A program made the translations under genes and the position numbers. The notes beneath the pieces were generated by a model, which had not been told where the DNA came from, made no database searches, and was given only the letters and a program-made list of their open reading frames with translations. This document shows, piece by piece, positions 12,133-24,514 of a stretch of DNA of 64,000 nt. Source of the DNA: Heliocidaris erythrogramma (Eukaryota > Echinodermata > Echinoidea > Camarodonta > Echinometridae); contig CM046853.1 in the NCBI GenBank assembly GCA_025617745.1, positions 29,639,822-29,703,821 on the forward strand, written 5' to 3'. Positions within the stretch are counted from its first letter, which is position 1. Each line of letters begins with the position of its first letter.

Positions 12133-15100
12133 CTGCAATGATATCAATAAATGTTATAGGTATATATGTTGCACGAGATATAGCAAGTATATAAATAGCA
12201 TTTGATTATCTACACGTTAACCTTACAAAATGATTTTAAAAAACAAGTTGGAGAAAATATGTATAACCAAACAGTTATGTTAGATATAAACTGTTATCTT
12301 TCATCTTTGGGTATGCTGAAATAATTTCAAATTTTATACTGATCTCCAATTGCAGGTTCAGAATGATTAAACATGAAAATTGATATCTTTGGTCTTGGCT
12401 CTACATAATTTAAATAAAATTCTTTTTAACACTTAGATGTTGTACCAAAAATAAACGCATTTCCTTTTGTCTGCCCCTGAAAAGCAGTTAAGCCATTATT
12501 ACCAACACATATCTAATCATAAACAAGTACCCTGGTATATATACCCTGGTATATATACCCTGGTATATATACCAGGGTACTTATTTGCAACGTTTTCTTT
12601 AATTGGTAGTAATAACCCCACTATTTTCTGTCTATTAGTAGGGATAGTAGGGATTTTCTTTTTAAAAGAGAGGATTAAATCAATTCATTTCATTTGGTCT
12701 TTCATTTTCAGCTCTTTTCTGCAAGTAGTCTGTTGTACTCTCTGTCTCTCTCTCCCTCTCCCTCTCCCCCTCCCTCTCTCTCTCTCTATTTAAACCTGAT
12801 GGAGAGTGGCCCTGGCCCCTGGGAAAACCTGTTGGTAATGTATGTCACATGAAAATGTGATCTGCTGGCTTACATCTAATAGTAATTTTCAAACTGGAAA
12901 TAACTTTCACATTTTCATATAATTATTAAACTCCATACTTTGGAAATGAATATCTAAATTCTTGCTCACCTTGCTTGTGGTTGGCTGTATGTTGATAGCT
13001 GTAAAGCATTACATTGCCAAACTTGATCAAGTCTTCCACCGTTGAGAGATAGCCCCCTCCAGCCCACTTGTAAGACAGATCAACATAAGGGCAGTTCTCC
13101 AGCTTTCCATTCTTATTGTAGCGGTAGCCTCTGAAATTAGCATCGCATACTGTTAGTCTCATTACAATGGACTCGAAATGACATATCACATACATGCAAG
13201 AAAAGTCACAAAAAAGTCAATGCAAATTGCACACCTTTATCTAGGGCACTACTGAGAATATCTTCTCCAAGATTAAAAGAGCAGGTCTAAACCAAGTCAA
13301 TTTTGGTGATTACTTTTTTTCTTTGATTTGCAAACCCATACTGTCATCAAATCTAATAATAAACAAGTACCCTGGTATATATACCAGGGTACTTGTTTGC
13401 ATTTTCCATCCTAACATATTAGGATGGAAAATGCAGTTTTCTTTATTTGGTAGTAATAACCCCACTATTTTCTGTCTATTAGTTGGGATAGTAGTGATTT
13501 TCTTTTTTAAAAAGAGGATTAAATCAACTCTGGTGAATAAATCCATGCAAATAAGCAGAACAGATGATAATATCTTCTCCTTTTTTTTTAAATTTAAGCA
13601 GAAAACTTCAAAAATAAGGAAATTTACCTTGCCCTGTTGTATATGAGAGGTATATGTTTGTCAGGTACAGTCTCTGTTAATCCCATTTCACGTAGCATTA
13701 TCCTCATGTATGTCACAAAGTCTTTCCCAGAAGCTCCTTCAACTACAGCACTAACCAATGTAAAGCCATGGGTGGTGTACAAGTACTTTGACCCTGTAAT
13801 GTAAAACATGATAAATATAAATTTAACAGTAGTTGAGGAATTGATTCTGCTAGCTATACTGCATTATTCTCCAAAGGGAAATACCAGTATGTAAACTATT
13901 TCAATCGTTTTGTTCTTAATAATGAATAACTTGAAACTCATTCAAAGGATCTCAACTTTTTTTTTGTGTGAACGACAGGACATCTATGATACATAAAAAC
14001 CATGCTGGAAATTCCTATATTTACGTTAACAGGAGGACTTACAAGAAGAAAAGTATCAATGTCACCTTTATCATTTACCAATATGAAAATTGGAGTAATT
14101 GTGTTGCTTTGTTATGGAGCATCAATCACATAAAAAAAATTAAACTTAATTTTCGTTGCTCTGTCATTTAAGTTTTATGAATTTTTGGTGAGCATAAAAT
14201 TAAAGTATCAAATGCAAAATCTACTTTTTCAGGCAATTACACTTATAATGGAAACTTCACAAATGACAGTCTAGATAGTGGTATGCAATCTATCATGTAA
14301 TTTGGATTATTTTTATTGATCTTTGCAATACTGCTGCATTTCCAAACTAGAATATCACTGAAGGTGATTAATACCCCTGCCCCAATGTGTGTGCCAAATT
14401 TCCTGAGCATTGCTCCAAAAATGAGGAAGTGGTTTGATCCGCAATATTTTCCCCTGATTTATTGCCATATGTCGTTACCATGGCAATGCAGTTTCTGACA
14501 CATTAAACAAATATGTCTTGCACATCTTCATCCCCAAGACAAACGTGTGTGCCAAATTTCATGAGCATTGCTCAAAAAATTGAGGAAGTAGTTCGATCCG
14601 CAAGATTTCCCACTGATTTATTGCCATAATATGCCGTTGCCATGCTGTTACCATGGCAACACATTTCCGACACATTAAAAGAATGCATCTTGCACATCTT
14701 CCTTCCCAAGACCAATGTGTGTGGCGAATTTCATGAGCATTGCTCGAAAAATGAGGAAGTAGTTCAATGCGCAAGATTTGCTACGGACTGACCGACCTAC
14801 CGCCCGCCCGACCGTATGCTAATACCTACATAATAGATTAAAGGTTGCCTAAGGGAAGTTGATTCAACAAAGGTACCAACATGTAACCTGTATAAACCCT
14901 TACCTGGTTTGTGCATCAGAGGGTCACCTTTAAACAATTCCAGAGCGCTGGTGACAGTCTTGAATTCCTTCTTTGATTTCATTTCATCAAAATTTGCCTC
15001 AGATTTTGCAGTACTGTTCTCTTCATTCTTTCCCTTGCCTTTTGTCTTATTTGTGTCATTGACGTTTTGTTTTGTTGTCGCCCCCTTTTCAGCAGGCTTA

Positions 15101-18100
15101 CTACTGTTGTCCCCTTCATTGTCTTCAGCAGTCTTGCTCTCATCTGTTTTCTTCTTCTTCATGTATGATTTATCATAGTGTCGGATACCTCCCAGGTGAG
15201 ACACAATATGCCTAGTGGTGAGAACAACCTGATAGATAAAAGTTCATACAATATTTAGTTTGTTAGAATTTCACTTCTAACCCCCTGATTTAATTTTAAT
15301 TTAACATGTACTTTCAATGGATTTGATCCGCAGTAATTTTGTTCTTAGCCTGGAATGGGTTATCAAGATACTCTACATCTGTTCATCCATAGTCACTTAG
15401 AAGAAGGGCACAGATGAATACCTAACATAACAAGCAAACAAGCAAAAGATACGACTGTGTCTTCAATATGCCTCCGCTTGTATTCAGATAATTCCTGATC
15501 ACCTACAAGTATAATATAGTTGATGCGCATTCATCAAATGGTTATTGCGAAATCGTGATTTAAAACACTAAATGACCTCTGTGACCTCCTTATCCCAAAA
15601 TCTAATCAGTTCATCTTTCTATGGGGATACATACTGGTACCAAGTTTGAAGTTCTCACCTCAGATAGTTCTTGAGATATCGCGGTAACGGTGCTAAAAAC
15701 CAGTAATTCCATGTAATTTCATGTAAATTGACCTCTGTGACCTCTGAACTTTGACCTACCTACCCCAAAATCTAATCAGTTCCTCTTTCTATGGGGATAC
15801 ACACTGGTACCAAGTTTGAAGTTCTTACCTCAAACAGTTCTTCAGAAATCGCGGTAACAGTGCTAAAAACCAAGAATTTCATGTAATTTCATGTAAATTG
15901 ACCTCTGTGACCTCCTTATCCCAAAATCTAATCAGTTCATCTTTCTATGGGGATACATACTAGTACCAAGTTTGAAGTTCTTACCTCAAACAGTTCTTGA
16001 GATATCGCAGTAACGAGGCTAAAAACCAGTAATTCCATGTAATTTCATGTAAATTGACCTCTGTGACCTCTGAACTTTGACCTACCTACCCCAAAATCTA
16101 ATCAGTTCCTCTTTCTATGGGGATACATACTGGTACCAAGTTTGAAGTTCTTACCTCAAACAGTTCTTCAGAAATCGTGTTAACGGTGCTAAAAACCAAG
16201 AATTTCATGTAATTTCATGTAAATTGACCTCTGTGACCTCCTTATCCCAAAATCTAATCAGTTCATCTTCGTATGGGGATACATACTAGTACCAAGTTTG
16301 AAGTTCTTACCTCAAACAGTTCTTGAGATATCGCAGTAACGAGGCTAAAAACCAGTAATTTCATGTAAATTGACCTCTGACCTTTGACCTACTTACCCCA
16401 AAATCTAATCAGTTCATCTTTCTATGGGGATACATACTGGTACCAAGTTTGAAGTTCTCACCTCAGATAGTTCTTGAGAAATCGCGGTAACGGTGCTAAA
16501 AACCAAGAATTTCATGTTATTTCATGTAAATTGACCTCTGTGACCTCCTTGTCCCAAAATCTAATCAGTTCATCTTCGTATGGGGATACATACTAGTACC
16601 AAGTTTGAATTTCTTACCTCAAACAGTTCTTGAGATATCGCAGATACATACTGGTACCAAGTTTGAAGTTCTCACCTCAGATAGTTCTTGAGATATTGTG
16701 GCAACGGTGCTAAAAACCAGTAATTTCATGTAAATTGACCTCTGACCTTTGACCTACTTACCCCAAAATCTAATCAGTTCATCTTTCTATGGGGATACAT
16801 ACTGGTACCAAGTTTGAAGTTCTCACCTCAGATAGTTCTTGAGATATTGCGGTAACGGTGCTAAAAACCAGTAATTTCATATAATTTCATGTAAATTGAC
16901 CTCTGTGACCTCTGACCTTTGACCTACTTACCCCGAAATCTAATCAGTTCATCTTGGTATGGGGATACAGTCTAGTACCAAGTTTGAAGTTCTTACCTCA
17001 AACAGTTTTGAGATATCGCAGATACATACTGGTACCAAGTTTGAAGTTCTCACCTCAGATAGTTCTTGAGATATTGCGGCAACGGTGCTAAAAACCAGTA
17101 ATTTCATGTAAATTGACCTCTGACCTTTGACCTACTTACCCCAAAATCTAATCAGTTCATCTTCGTATGGGGATACAGTCTAGTACCAAGTTTGAAGTTC
17201 TTACCTCAAACAGTTCTTGAGATATCGCAGATACATACTAGTACCAAGTTTGAAGTTCTTACCTCAAACAGTTCTTGAGATATCGCAGTAACGAGGCTAA
17301 AAACCAGTAATTTCATGTAAATTGAGCTCTGACCTTTGACCTACTTACCCCAAAATCTAATCAGTTTATCTTTCTATGGGGATACATACTGGTACCAAGT
17401 TTGAAGTTCTCACCTCAGATAGTTCTTGAGAAATCACGGTAACGGTGCTAAAAACCAAGAATTTCATGTTATTTCATGTAAATTGATCTCTGTGACCTCC
17501 TTGTCCCAAAATCTAATCAGTTCATCTTCGTATGGGGATACATCCTAGTACCAAGTTTGAAGTTCTTACCTCAAACAGTTCTTGAGATATAGCAGATACA
17601 TACTGGTACCAAGTTTGAAGTTCTCACCTCAGATAGTTCTTGAGATATTGCGGCAACGGTGCTAAAAACCAGTAATTTCATGTAAATTGACCTCTGACCT
17701 TTGACCTACTTACCCCAAAATCTAATCAGTTCATCTTTCTATGGGGATACATACTGGTACCAAGTTTGAAGTTCTCACCTCAGATAGTTCTTGAGATATC
17801 GCGGTAACGGTGCTAAAAACCAGTAATTTCATATAATTTCATGTAAATTGACCTCTGTGACCTCTGACCTTTGACCTACTTACCCCAAAATCTAATCAGT
17901 TCATCTTCGTATGGGGATACAGTCTAGTACCAAGTTTGAAGTTCTTACCTCAAACAGTTCTTGAGATATCGCAGATACATACTGGTACCAAGTTTGAAGT
18001 TCTCACCTCAGATAGTTCTTGAGATATTGCGGCAACGGTGCTAAAAACCAGTAACTTCATGTAAATTGACCTCTGACCTTTGACCTACTTACCCCAAAAT

Positions 18101-21100
18101 CTAATCAGTTCATCTTTCTATGGGGATACATACTGGTACCAAGTTTGAAGTTCTCACCTCAGATAGTTCTTGAGATATCACGGTAACGGTGCTAAAAACC
18201 AAGAATTTCATGTAATTTCATGTAAATTGACCTCTGTGACCTCCTTATCCCAAAATCTTATCAGTTCATCTTTCTATGGGGATACATACTAGTACCAAGT
18301 TTGAAGTTCTTACCTCAAACAGTTCTTGAGATATCGCAGTAACGAGGCTAAAAACCAGTAATTTCATGTAATTTCATGTAAATTGACCTCTGTGACCTCT
18401 GACTTACTTACCCCAAAATCTTATCAGTTCCTCTGTCTATGGGGATGCATACTGCATGGTACCAAGTTTGAAGTTCTTACCTCAAACAGTTCTTCAAAAA
18501 TCGTGTTAACGGTGCTAAAAACCAGTAATTTCATATAATTTCATGTAAATTGACCTCTGTGACCTCTGACCTTTGACCTACTTACCCCAAAATCTAATCA
18601 GTTCATCTTCGTATGGGGATACAGTCTAGTACCAAGTTTGAAGTTCTTACCTCAAACAGTTCTTGAGATATCGCAGATACATACTGGTACCAAGTTTGAA
18701 GTTCTCACAGATAGTTCTTGAGATATTGCGGCAACGGTGCTAAAAACCAGTAATTTCATGTAAATTGACCTCTGACATTTGACCTACTTACCCCAAAATC
18801 TAATCAGTTCATCTTTCTATGGGGATACATACTGGTACCCAGTTTGAAGTTCTCACCTCAGATAGTTCTTGAGATATTGCGGCAACGGTGCTAAAAACCA
18901 GTAATTTCATGTAAATTGACCTCTGACCTTTGACCTACTTACCCCAAAATCTAATCAGTTCATCGTTCTATGGGGATACATACTGGTACCAAGTTTGAAG
19001 TTCTTACCTCAAACAGTTCTTGAGATATCGCAGTAACGAGGCTAAAAACCAGTAATTTCATGTAATTTCATGTAAATTGACCTCTGTGACCTCTGACCTT
19101 TGACTTACCCCAAAATCTAATCAGTTCCTCTTTCTATGGGGATACATACTGGTACCAAGTTTGAAGTTCTTACCTCAAACAGTTCTTCAAAAATCGTGTT
19201 AATGGTGCTAAAAACCAGTAATTTCATATAATTTCATGTAAATTGACCTCTGTGACCTCTGACCTTTGACCTACTTACCCCAAAATCTGATCAGTTCATC
19301 TTCGTATGGAGATACATACTAGTACCAAGTTTGAGGTTCCTACCTCAAATGATTCTTCAGATATCGCGGTAATGAAAAGTGGGACGGACGGACAACCCGA
19401 AAACATAATGCCTCTGGCACCCATCTTCGGTGGGCGGAGGCATAAAAAGTCCTCTATGCATTCCCTATAACTGCGACATATTAATATATAACTGATTATC
19501 ATTTTCTACTGCACCCAAAATTTCTTTCAATTGACATTTGACCACACAAAACCCAGAGATTTATAGACTAGAAATTTGTTTCTCCAAATATTGTTGGAAC
19601 CCCCCCCCCCCCCCAAAAAAAAAAAAACAAAAAAAAACAACCAACTTTGAATTATGCAGGAACATTGTGTTCTACTTTTTTTTTAATTTATTGTTTTTTA
19701 GATTGATTTTATTTCTGCGTTCAATAGCATGATACAAAATATAGTAATACATGTGTTACAGATTTAAAATATATATATATATATATATATCAACATATTG
19801 TCAGAAGTTAACAATTTACTTCTTGAACACAAATAAAATATGTATACAATATGGAAAGTTAACATTTTACAATTAACAGGATTTGTGAACGCAGGATTTG
19901 TGAACTTTTTACACACTTCAAACTCATATATTCCTATGAGTGTTATTTCACAGTACAAAATCAGAGAAAGAATTATATATCAAATAAATGCAGTATTATG
20001 AATTACATGCCTACACATGTTTCACATAAACTTAAAAATATGACTGTCTATGAAACAAGTAAATTTTGTACCTTTTCGCCATCCAATTCCTTCACTGGAA
20101 ACGACGGCACATATTCTTGGACGGGCTTGTCTAGATCCAGTTTCCCTTCTTCCATGAGCCTAGCAACTGCTGTCATTGCCAACGACTTACTAATACTTGC
20201 TATGCGGAACACGCTGTTGGGCCTGCATGGAGTTCTGTTCTCAACATCTGCGTATCCAATCCCTGCATGGGTGACACAAATATAGATACTATTAGTTACC
20301 CCCTGCTTGTTCACGAAATACGGGCAAATATCTATGGTCTGGTGCCATATTCCACGAGGCCGGAGGCCGAATGGAATATGGCACCAGACAGACCGTAGAT
20401 ATTTCCTGTATTTCGTGAGAACAAGCAGGGGGTAACGATTTTATCTTTTTAAGTGTAGATCTTCATGAATTCTGTAGTGAGCTTCACTGCCGGAAACTTT
20501 CAAAATTGAGGTTGTCATAGTCCTCGCTGTCCTCACTTTCTTCTTATTATGCCCTGAGGGCCCGGGCGGCCTTTGCATTGGCCTTTATTGTATTTTTGGG
20601 CGTTGTGGTAACTTTCTTCTCGTTGATTTCTTCCCGCGACTGATGTTGAAATCGCCGGCTGTCAGCCATGTTTGTTGTCTGCATGCAAAAATATCAAGCG
20701 CATACATGCGCGCAGCGCAGCTAGCTGTGATGATAACGTCATCACGGATACAGGAAATATTCAGGGATGGATTTAGCGCATGCGCACAAATATCAACAAG
20801 AATGCAAAACATAAAAACAACAACAGCGATATATGACCTCATTCACGGAATACAGGAAATATTCGGTGGATGGTCCGTATTTGGGTCCGTATTTGTGACC
20901 GAGTACACGGGTAATAGGGGATTTTATCAAAGACATGATTGACCAATGAGATTACAGAATTCATGATCACTAAAAGATAAAAATCCATATCATTGTCGGA
21001 AATGACTGTAACACTCAGTATGGTGATAAATATAGGATATCAAAATGCCTAGGCCTACATGTCCAGTTGGTGTGGGGTAGTATCATCGGGATAAATCGTT

Positions 21101-21905
21101 TTACTATATATAATATTTTGTTTTTATGTAAAAACATCTCTGTGCACCAATGTCATCGAACAATTTTCTAATGTTTTTCTTGAGGCTAGTTGGCCTTGCA
21201 CTTTTGCTAATTTTGATATGAAATTGGAAAAGGCTACAGAGGCTATGAGGGTGCACTTTTGATATTATACATACAGGAGCCATACATATATAACAGTGAT
21301 CCTTTAAGTATTTCTAGAGAGAAAAAGAGCTTGAATGCAAAATAAAATAAAGTATCTCAGAGACCTCAGCAAGCTCTTGACAATGAAACAATGAATGATT
21401 TTACATGTTCAATGTATACATGTAGAGCTTCTTCAAACAGATTATAATAAGCATGTATAGGTTATTTCACTTTCTTTGTCTATACAACCTAGTACAAGTA
21501 CAACCTACCTTCACTCCATACCAGCTTGCCATCAACACTGACTGCAGCTACAATTCCTGGTGCACCAACCTCATCCTTCATTCAAAAGTAAGAAAAACAA
21601 GAAATGAGTGAAAGGTTGCTAAAAATCAGGGAAAATTAAAATTCAAAAATATAAAATATAAGTTCTCATCCAATGGGGTCTGAGAGTATGTAAGAAGGGT
21701 TGAGGGGCTTGTGGGGCTGTCTTGACTTGAGAATAAAAGGTCATTAATATAAAGAGAGATAAAGGTAAATATGAAAGTAAGCAAGATCTAGGTTCAAAGT
21801 TGCAATTAAAGGAACACAAATTATAAATACATTTAAGAAACTGAGCATTCATTTCATTTGATCTTTCATTTTCAGCTCTTTTCTACAAGTCATCTATTGT
21901 ACTCC

Positions 21906-21937
<32 letters not shown>

Positions 21938-22877
21938 ATTTAAACCCGATGGAGAATGGCCCTGGCCCCTGGGAAAACCTGTTGGTAATGTATGTCACAT
22001 GAAAATGTGATCTGCTGGCTTACATCTAGCAATTTTCAAACTGGAAATAGCTTTCACATTTTCATATAATACTGCCCAAGGTTTGGGATTGTAAGTAAAT
22101 TTTTTAAAGACAAATCTTGGACTATGATACTGAACGATGAAATTTCACAAGGATATGCTTGGCTGGTTAATATGCAGAACTCTCCAAATGAACAATAAAC
22201 AATCTAGAGTAAATCCTATAGTTGCTTTTCCCATACTAAATGTAAAAGCAGGATGAAGGCTATGGGCTTTATAGCTAAATTGGCTCTTTTATTTGGCAGC
22301 ACAAAGAGCATCCAGATGTTCTTTTGTAGTTGTTATTTGGTACTTAGAAGCAATTTTACTCCCAGAACAGATTATTTGTTGCTGTTTAGTACACTTTGAG
22401 AGTATGCAGCAACTTAGTTACACAAATGCAAAGCAATCATCTTCCATCTGAAACCACAGGTTGTTGATGTTGGGTTTGTTTTCAATTTACAGAATACACA
22501 TTATTCTTGCAAATTAGTGGTTTGGGTCATAAATGAGACCATTCCCAATGAGCTAAAACACTTCATTTATCTAAGAATACCTTTGCTCTTTGTAGAAGAT
22601 CCCTGGATCTCTTGATTGCCATTTCAAACTTTCTTGAAGATTCAATGATGCTATCATCCTTAATATTCCTGTCTCCTTCTTGGCATGATGCTACAAGTCC
22701 TCCAATGTCAGTAGGTGCAGTGATTCCCTTAGCCCTTCTCACTTTGTTCGAAGTGACATAACGGTAGGCTGTAAAGGCTCCGCCTGCCATCAGACCTAAG
22801 GAGAGGATAAGTTTGTAACCATGTCCAGTCCTGCCAGATGTATACCTTGACCCTGGGGAGAGTGTTGTGACACCCAT
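11696..22877 (-). CDS. LACTB: LACTB, mitochondrial serine beta-lactamase-like protein (gene span, 7 coding exons)
   Basis: Exons in order are 22581-22877, 21509-21575, 20072-20262, 14904-15228, 13628-13793, 12970-13130 and 11696-12132. All introns are GT-AG, phases agree, and the product is 547 aa. Residues 20-40 form a hydrophobic segment that should anchor or target it to mitochondria. Residues 100-130 match the family stretch EVGAPGI...VSVDGK..W.EG.GYADVEN. The penicillin-binding-protein/beta-lactamase nucleophile motif SISK is at 144-147 and the third motif HSG at 461-463. A charged lysine/glutamate-rich insert (exon 4) sits where vertebrate LACTB has one. In vertebrates LACTB forms filaments in the mitochondrial intermembrane space and affects phospholipid metabolism; that role is inferred from family. 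Introns hold large tandem arrays and MITEs. An out-of-frame ATG at 23020 opens an ORF overlapping the start, if transcribed. Confidence 0.97.
12515..12690. repeat. Intronic repeat with 'accctggtatat' hairpin, copy 1
   Basis: 'aaacaagtaccctggtatat' is followed by tandem 'accctggtatat' units and the mirror 'ataccagggtactt', then 'taataaccccactattttctgtc'. A second copy is at 13350-13540. Both lie in LACTB introns. Confidence 0.85.
12697..12915. repeat. Intronic duplicated block, copy 1 (CT-rich run inside)
   Basis: 'ggtctttcattttcagctct' through a (CT)n run to 'gatctgctggcttacatcta' and 'ctttcacattttcatataa' is repeated nearly identically at 21850-22070 in another LACTB intron. Similarity includes 'ggccctggcccctgggaaaa'. 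Confidence 0.88.
12970..13130 (-). CDS. LACTB: LACTB exon 6 (aa 349-402)
   Basis: Reads GYRYNKNGKLENCPYVDLSY followed by KWAGGGYLSTVEDLIKFGN, matching the conserved SYKWAGGG segment. Bounded by TTTCAG and GTGAGC. Confidence 0.96.
13350..13540. repeat. Intronic repeat with 'accctggtatat' hairpin, copy 2
   Basis: Same block as 12515-12690, here with a single hairpin and an added palindrome 'attttccatcctaa...ttaggatggaaaat'. It lies in the intron between LACTB exons 5 and 6. Confidence 0.85.
13628..13793 (-). CDS. LACTB: LACTB exon 5 (aa 294-348)
   Basis: Reads GSKYLYTTHGFTLVSAVVEG and ends IPLIYNRAR. YTT occupies the place of the second beta-lactamase motif (Tyr nucleophile partner). Bounded by TTACAG and GTAAAT. 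Confidence 0.96.
14340..14825. repeat. Three-copy tandem repeat, ~165-bp unit, GACCGACC end
   Basis: 'tgtgtgtgccaaatttc' plus 'tgagcattgctc' and 'atgaggaagt' recur at about 14384, 14547 and 14717. The run ends with 'ctgaccgacctaccgcccgc'. It lies in the intron between LACTB exons 4 and 5. It resembles in plan, but not in sequence, the GGAC-ended tandem elements elsewhere in the window. Confidence 0.8.
14904..15228 (-). CDS. LACTB: LACTB exon 4, SHLGGIRHY and charged insert (aa 186-293)
   Basis: Begins VVLTTRHIVSHLGGIRHYDK, then about 65 residues rich in K, E, T, N and S, then SALELFKGDPLMHKPG. The charged stretch is low complexity and probably an exposed loop. Confidence 0.95.
15467..19444. 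mobile_element. Large TATGCCTCCGC-ended element carrying the tandem array
   Basis: The left end TATGCCTCCGC (15467) is inverted at the right end GCGGAGGCATA (to 19444). Just inside the right end is gggacggacggacaacccga (19381-19400), as in the other family members. Nearly all of the interior is a tandem array. It sits in the intron between LACTB exons 3 and 4 and makes that intron about 4.8 kb. Confidence 0.75.
15570..19375. repeat. Tandem satellite array, ~150-170 bp monomers
   Basis: The anchor 'ccaaaatctaatcag' recurs throughout; early copies begin near 15597, 15767, 15923, 16093, 16249 and 16401, giving spacings of about 150-170 bp. Each monomer holds 'gaccaagtttgaagttc'-like text ('taccaagtttgaagttct'), 'agttcttgagatatcgc' and 'gctaaaaaccagtaat'. 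Several half-monomers restart at 'gatacatactggtaccaag', giving a higher-order pattern. About a dozen copies carry the exact string tgacctttgacct. Confidence 0.95.
19588..19800. repeat. Low-complexity C/A, T and (AT)n tracts
   Basis: A C-run into an A-run near 19600-19640, a T-run near 19676 and an alternating (AT) tract at about 19768-19790. Confidence 0.9.
20072..20262 (-). CDS. LACTB: LACTB exon 3, catalytic SISK motif (aa 122-185)
   Basis: Reads GIGYADVENRTPCRP, then RIASISKSLAM with the nucleophile Ser144 and Lys147, and ends DGEK before the donor GTACAA. The acceptor ATGCAG lies 33 bp from the start of a hairpin element at 20295. Confidence 0.96.
20295..20436. mobile_element. Near-perfect hairpin MITE next to LACTB exon 3
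   Basis: GTTACCCCCTGCTTGTTCAC at 20295 is mirrored by the segment ending GGGGGTAAC at 20436, and the arms continue inward through 'caaatatct', 'ggtctggtgccatatt' and their complements to a short loop near 20362-20372. The element is 142 bp, almost all stem. Related strings ('cggaatacaggaaatattc') occur at 20738 and 20848, so a larger relative may have landed here. Confidence 0.88.
21509..21575 (-). CDS. LACTB: LACTB exon 2 (aa 100-121)
   Basis: Sixty-seven bases reading DEVGAPGIVAAVSVDGKLVW, ending in SEG split over the junction. Bounded by GAAG|GATGAG (acceptor) and GAAG|GTAGGT (donor). Confidence 0.95.
21850..22070. repeat. Intronic duplicated block, copy 2
   Basis: Direct copy of 12697-12915, again with a C/CT run (21905-21940) and 'ggccctggcccctgggaaaa'. 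It lies in the LACTB intron between exons 1 and 2. Confidence 0.88.
22581..22877 (-). CDS. LACTB: LACTB exon 1 (aa 1-99)
   Basis: Starts at the first in-frame ATG (22877). Contains the basic N-terminus, the hydrophobic segment at 20-40, and ends SRDLLQRAK before the donor GTATTC. The segment R.SRDLL.R.K matches the conserved region just before the catalytic domain. Confidence 0.93.
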
Positions 22878-24025
22878 CTTGGCATCTGATGTGAGACGTT
22901 GTACTTATGGAGCTTGTTAGGTAGTTGTTTGTCTCCAGTCCAAAGGCAACATTCTCCCAGGTTTGAAGGTGACAAGGAGGCTAGGGCAAGGGGTGATAAG
23001 GACAACATCATGGTTTCCAAATGAAGATCTCAAAGGAACTGGAGAAAAGGAAGTAAATCATGGATCAAGGCATTGAAATTGGAGAGACAGAAAAATATTT
23101 CAAGCATATTTCAAAGTAGGGCTACAGATCTAAATCAAAGTATAAATTTTGCATATCAAACATCAAAGAATCATAACATAGTAAGAATAAACATACATGT
23201 AAATGTATCTATCAATTCTGGATTATAATTGAAGAAAACTGATTTTTGCACCAAAATTTTGCAGTTTAGCTTTGAGCAGTAACCTACTGCTTAGGCCCCG
23301 TGTTAAAGTGCGGCCCGCGAAACAATTTCATGCGGCCGCTCATAGTAAAAAATCAATAATTTCTTGTTTTATGTACATGTATAATTGTGGATACATAATG
23401 TATCATCGTAACTATCGGTATTAAGGCATCATTTCTTTGGCTCCCTTGCTCGGGAATAGTATATCATAATTGCAGTCCCTTAACCCGAGAATATAACAAA
23501 TACCCGACATTCGTGCACCCATCACCTCATTTTTCGGGCAGTGTAATATCTCTTTGTAACTTTTATATCTCATCTAATTCAGCACATTTTGATGACATTT
23601 TTTTTTTCCTCAAATGTCAATGATAATACACAATGTAGACTATTCGGGTAAGAGACGTACGTTTCTATGTATGTAAATTAATACTCAGAGGCCCGCAACG
23701 TAATTTTCATGAATATTTTTGGCCTGCCTGACAAAATAATTAAGAACCAGTCCCAGGGCTTACGCCCTCGATCTAGATTATGAGAAAGAGAATGGACTCT
23801 GATCCGATTTCATTTTACAATGAATAAGGTAGATTTTGGCTTGAACACAATTTTAAAGTTCTTTTGTACACAGTATTTTGTGGTATTATCATCATAAAAT
23901 TGAAAATTAAACACTTTCTTCACTCCATAATGCACACTGGTATTATAAACTATTAATAACGCACTGACTTGTTAGAGTTTCATTTCGTCACATGCATGCA
24001 CGCTTTCCTTGGTAACTGCCGGCCT

Positions 24026-24370
24026 AGACAGAAATATCTGTCTGTTTGGTCTTTGGAGTTTTCTAACAGTTTTTGACTTCTGAATCTGAGGCTCTCCGAT
24101 GTAGGAGGGATTTGGCGAAGCCAGACATACATGTAGTCGCTATCAGCGGAGCCAATCCCAGAATGAAATAAGACTGCGGGTCGGTCTTAGCCGGTTTTTT
24201 GTAAGATGAAGTGGTAATATGGGTTGGAAGATGAAGATTTTACTTATTTAAAGCATGCTGAGGCCTAGACAGAAAAATCCGTCTGTTTGGAGTTTTATAA
24301 CATTTTCTGACTTTAGTTTAGAGGTTCTCCTCCAAGGGATTCCGTGAAGCCAGGTCTACGTAGTCTCAGC
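24026..24370. repeat. Diverged direct duplication, ~215-bp spacing
   Basis: 'gcctagacagaaatatctgt' plus 'ggagttttctaaca', 'gaggctctcc' and 'gaagccag' (from about 24023) recur from about 24261 as 'gcctagacagaaaaatccgt', 'ggagttttataaca', 'gaggttctcc' and 'gaagccag'. Confidence 0.75.
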
Positions 24371-24514
24371 GGAGCATATCCCCAAACGAAATAGACCGAT
24401 TTTTCGGTCCAGCAGAGGCCAGGCCCAGGAAGGGTGGTTTGCACGTTTGCAACACTTGCGGAAACCATCACTATGTGGGTGTGGGACTGTGTCAATTTTG
24501 GCGGTGGTCACGAC

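Noticed and set aside
15570..19375. Possible CRISPR-like array
   Set aside because: Monomers are about 160 bp and contiguous with no unique spacers; the genome is eukaryotic. It is a satellite.
22796..23020. 74-codon ORF over the LACTB start
   Set aside because: It is out of frame with LACTB and has no recognised content; at most an upstream ORF.
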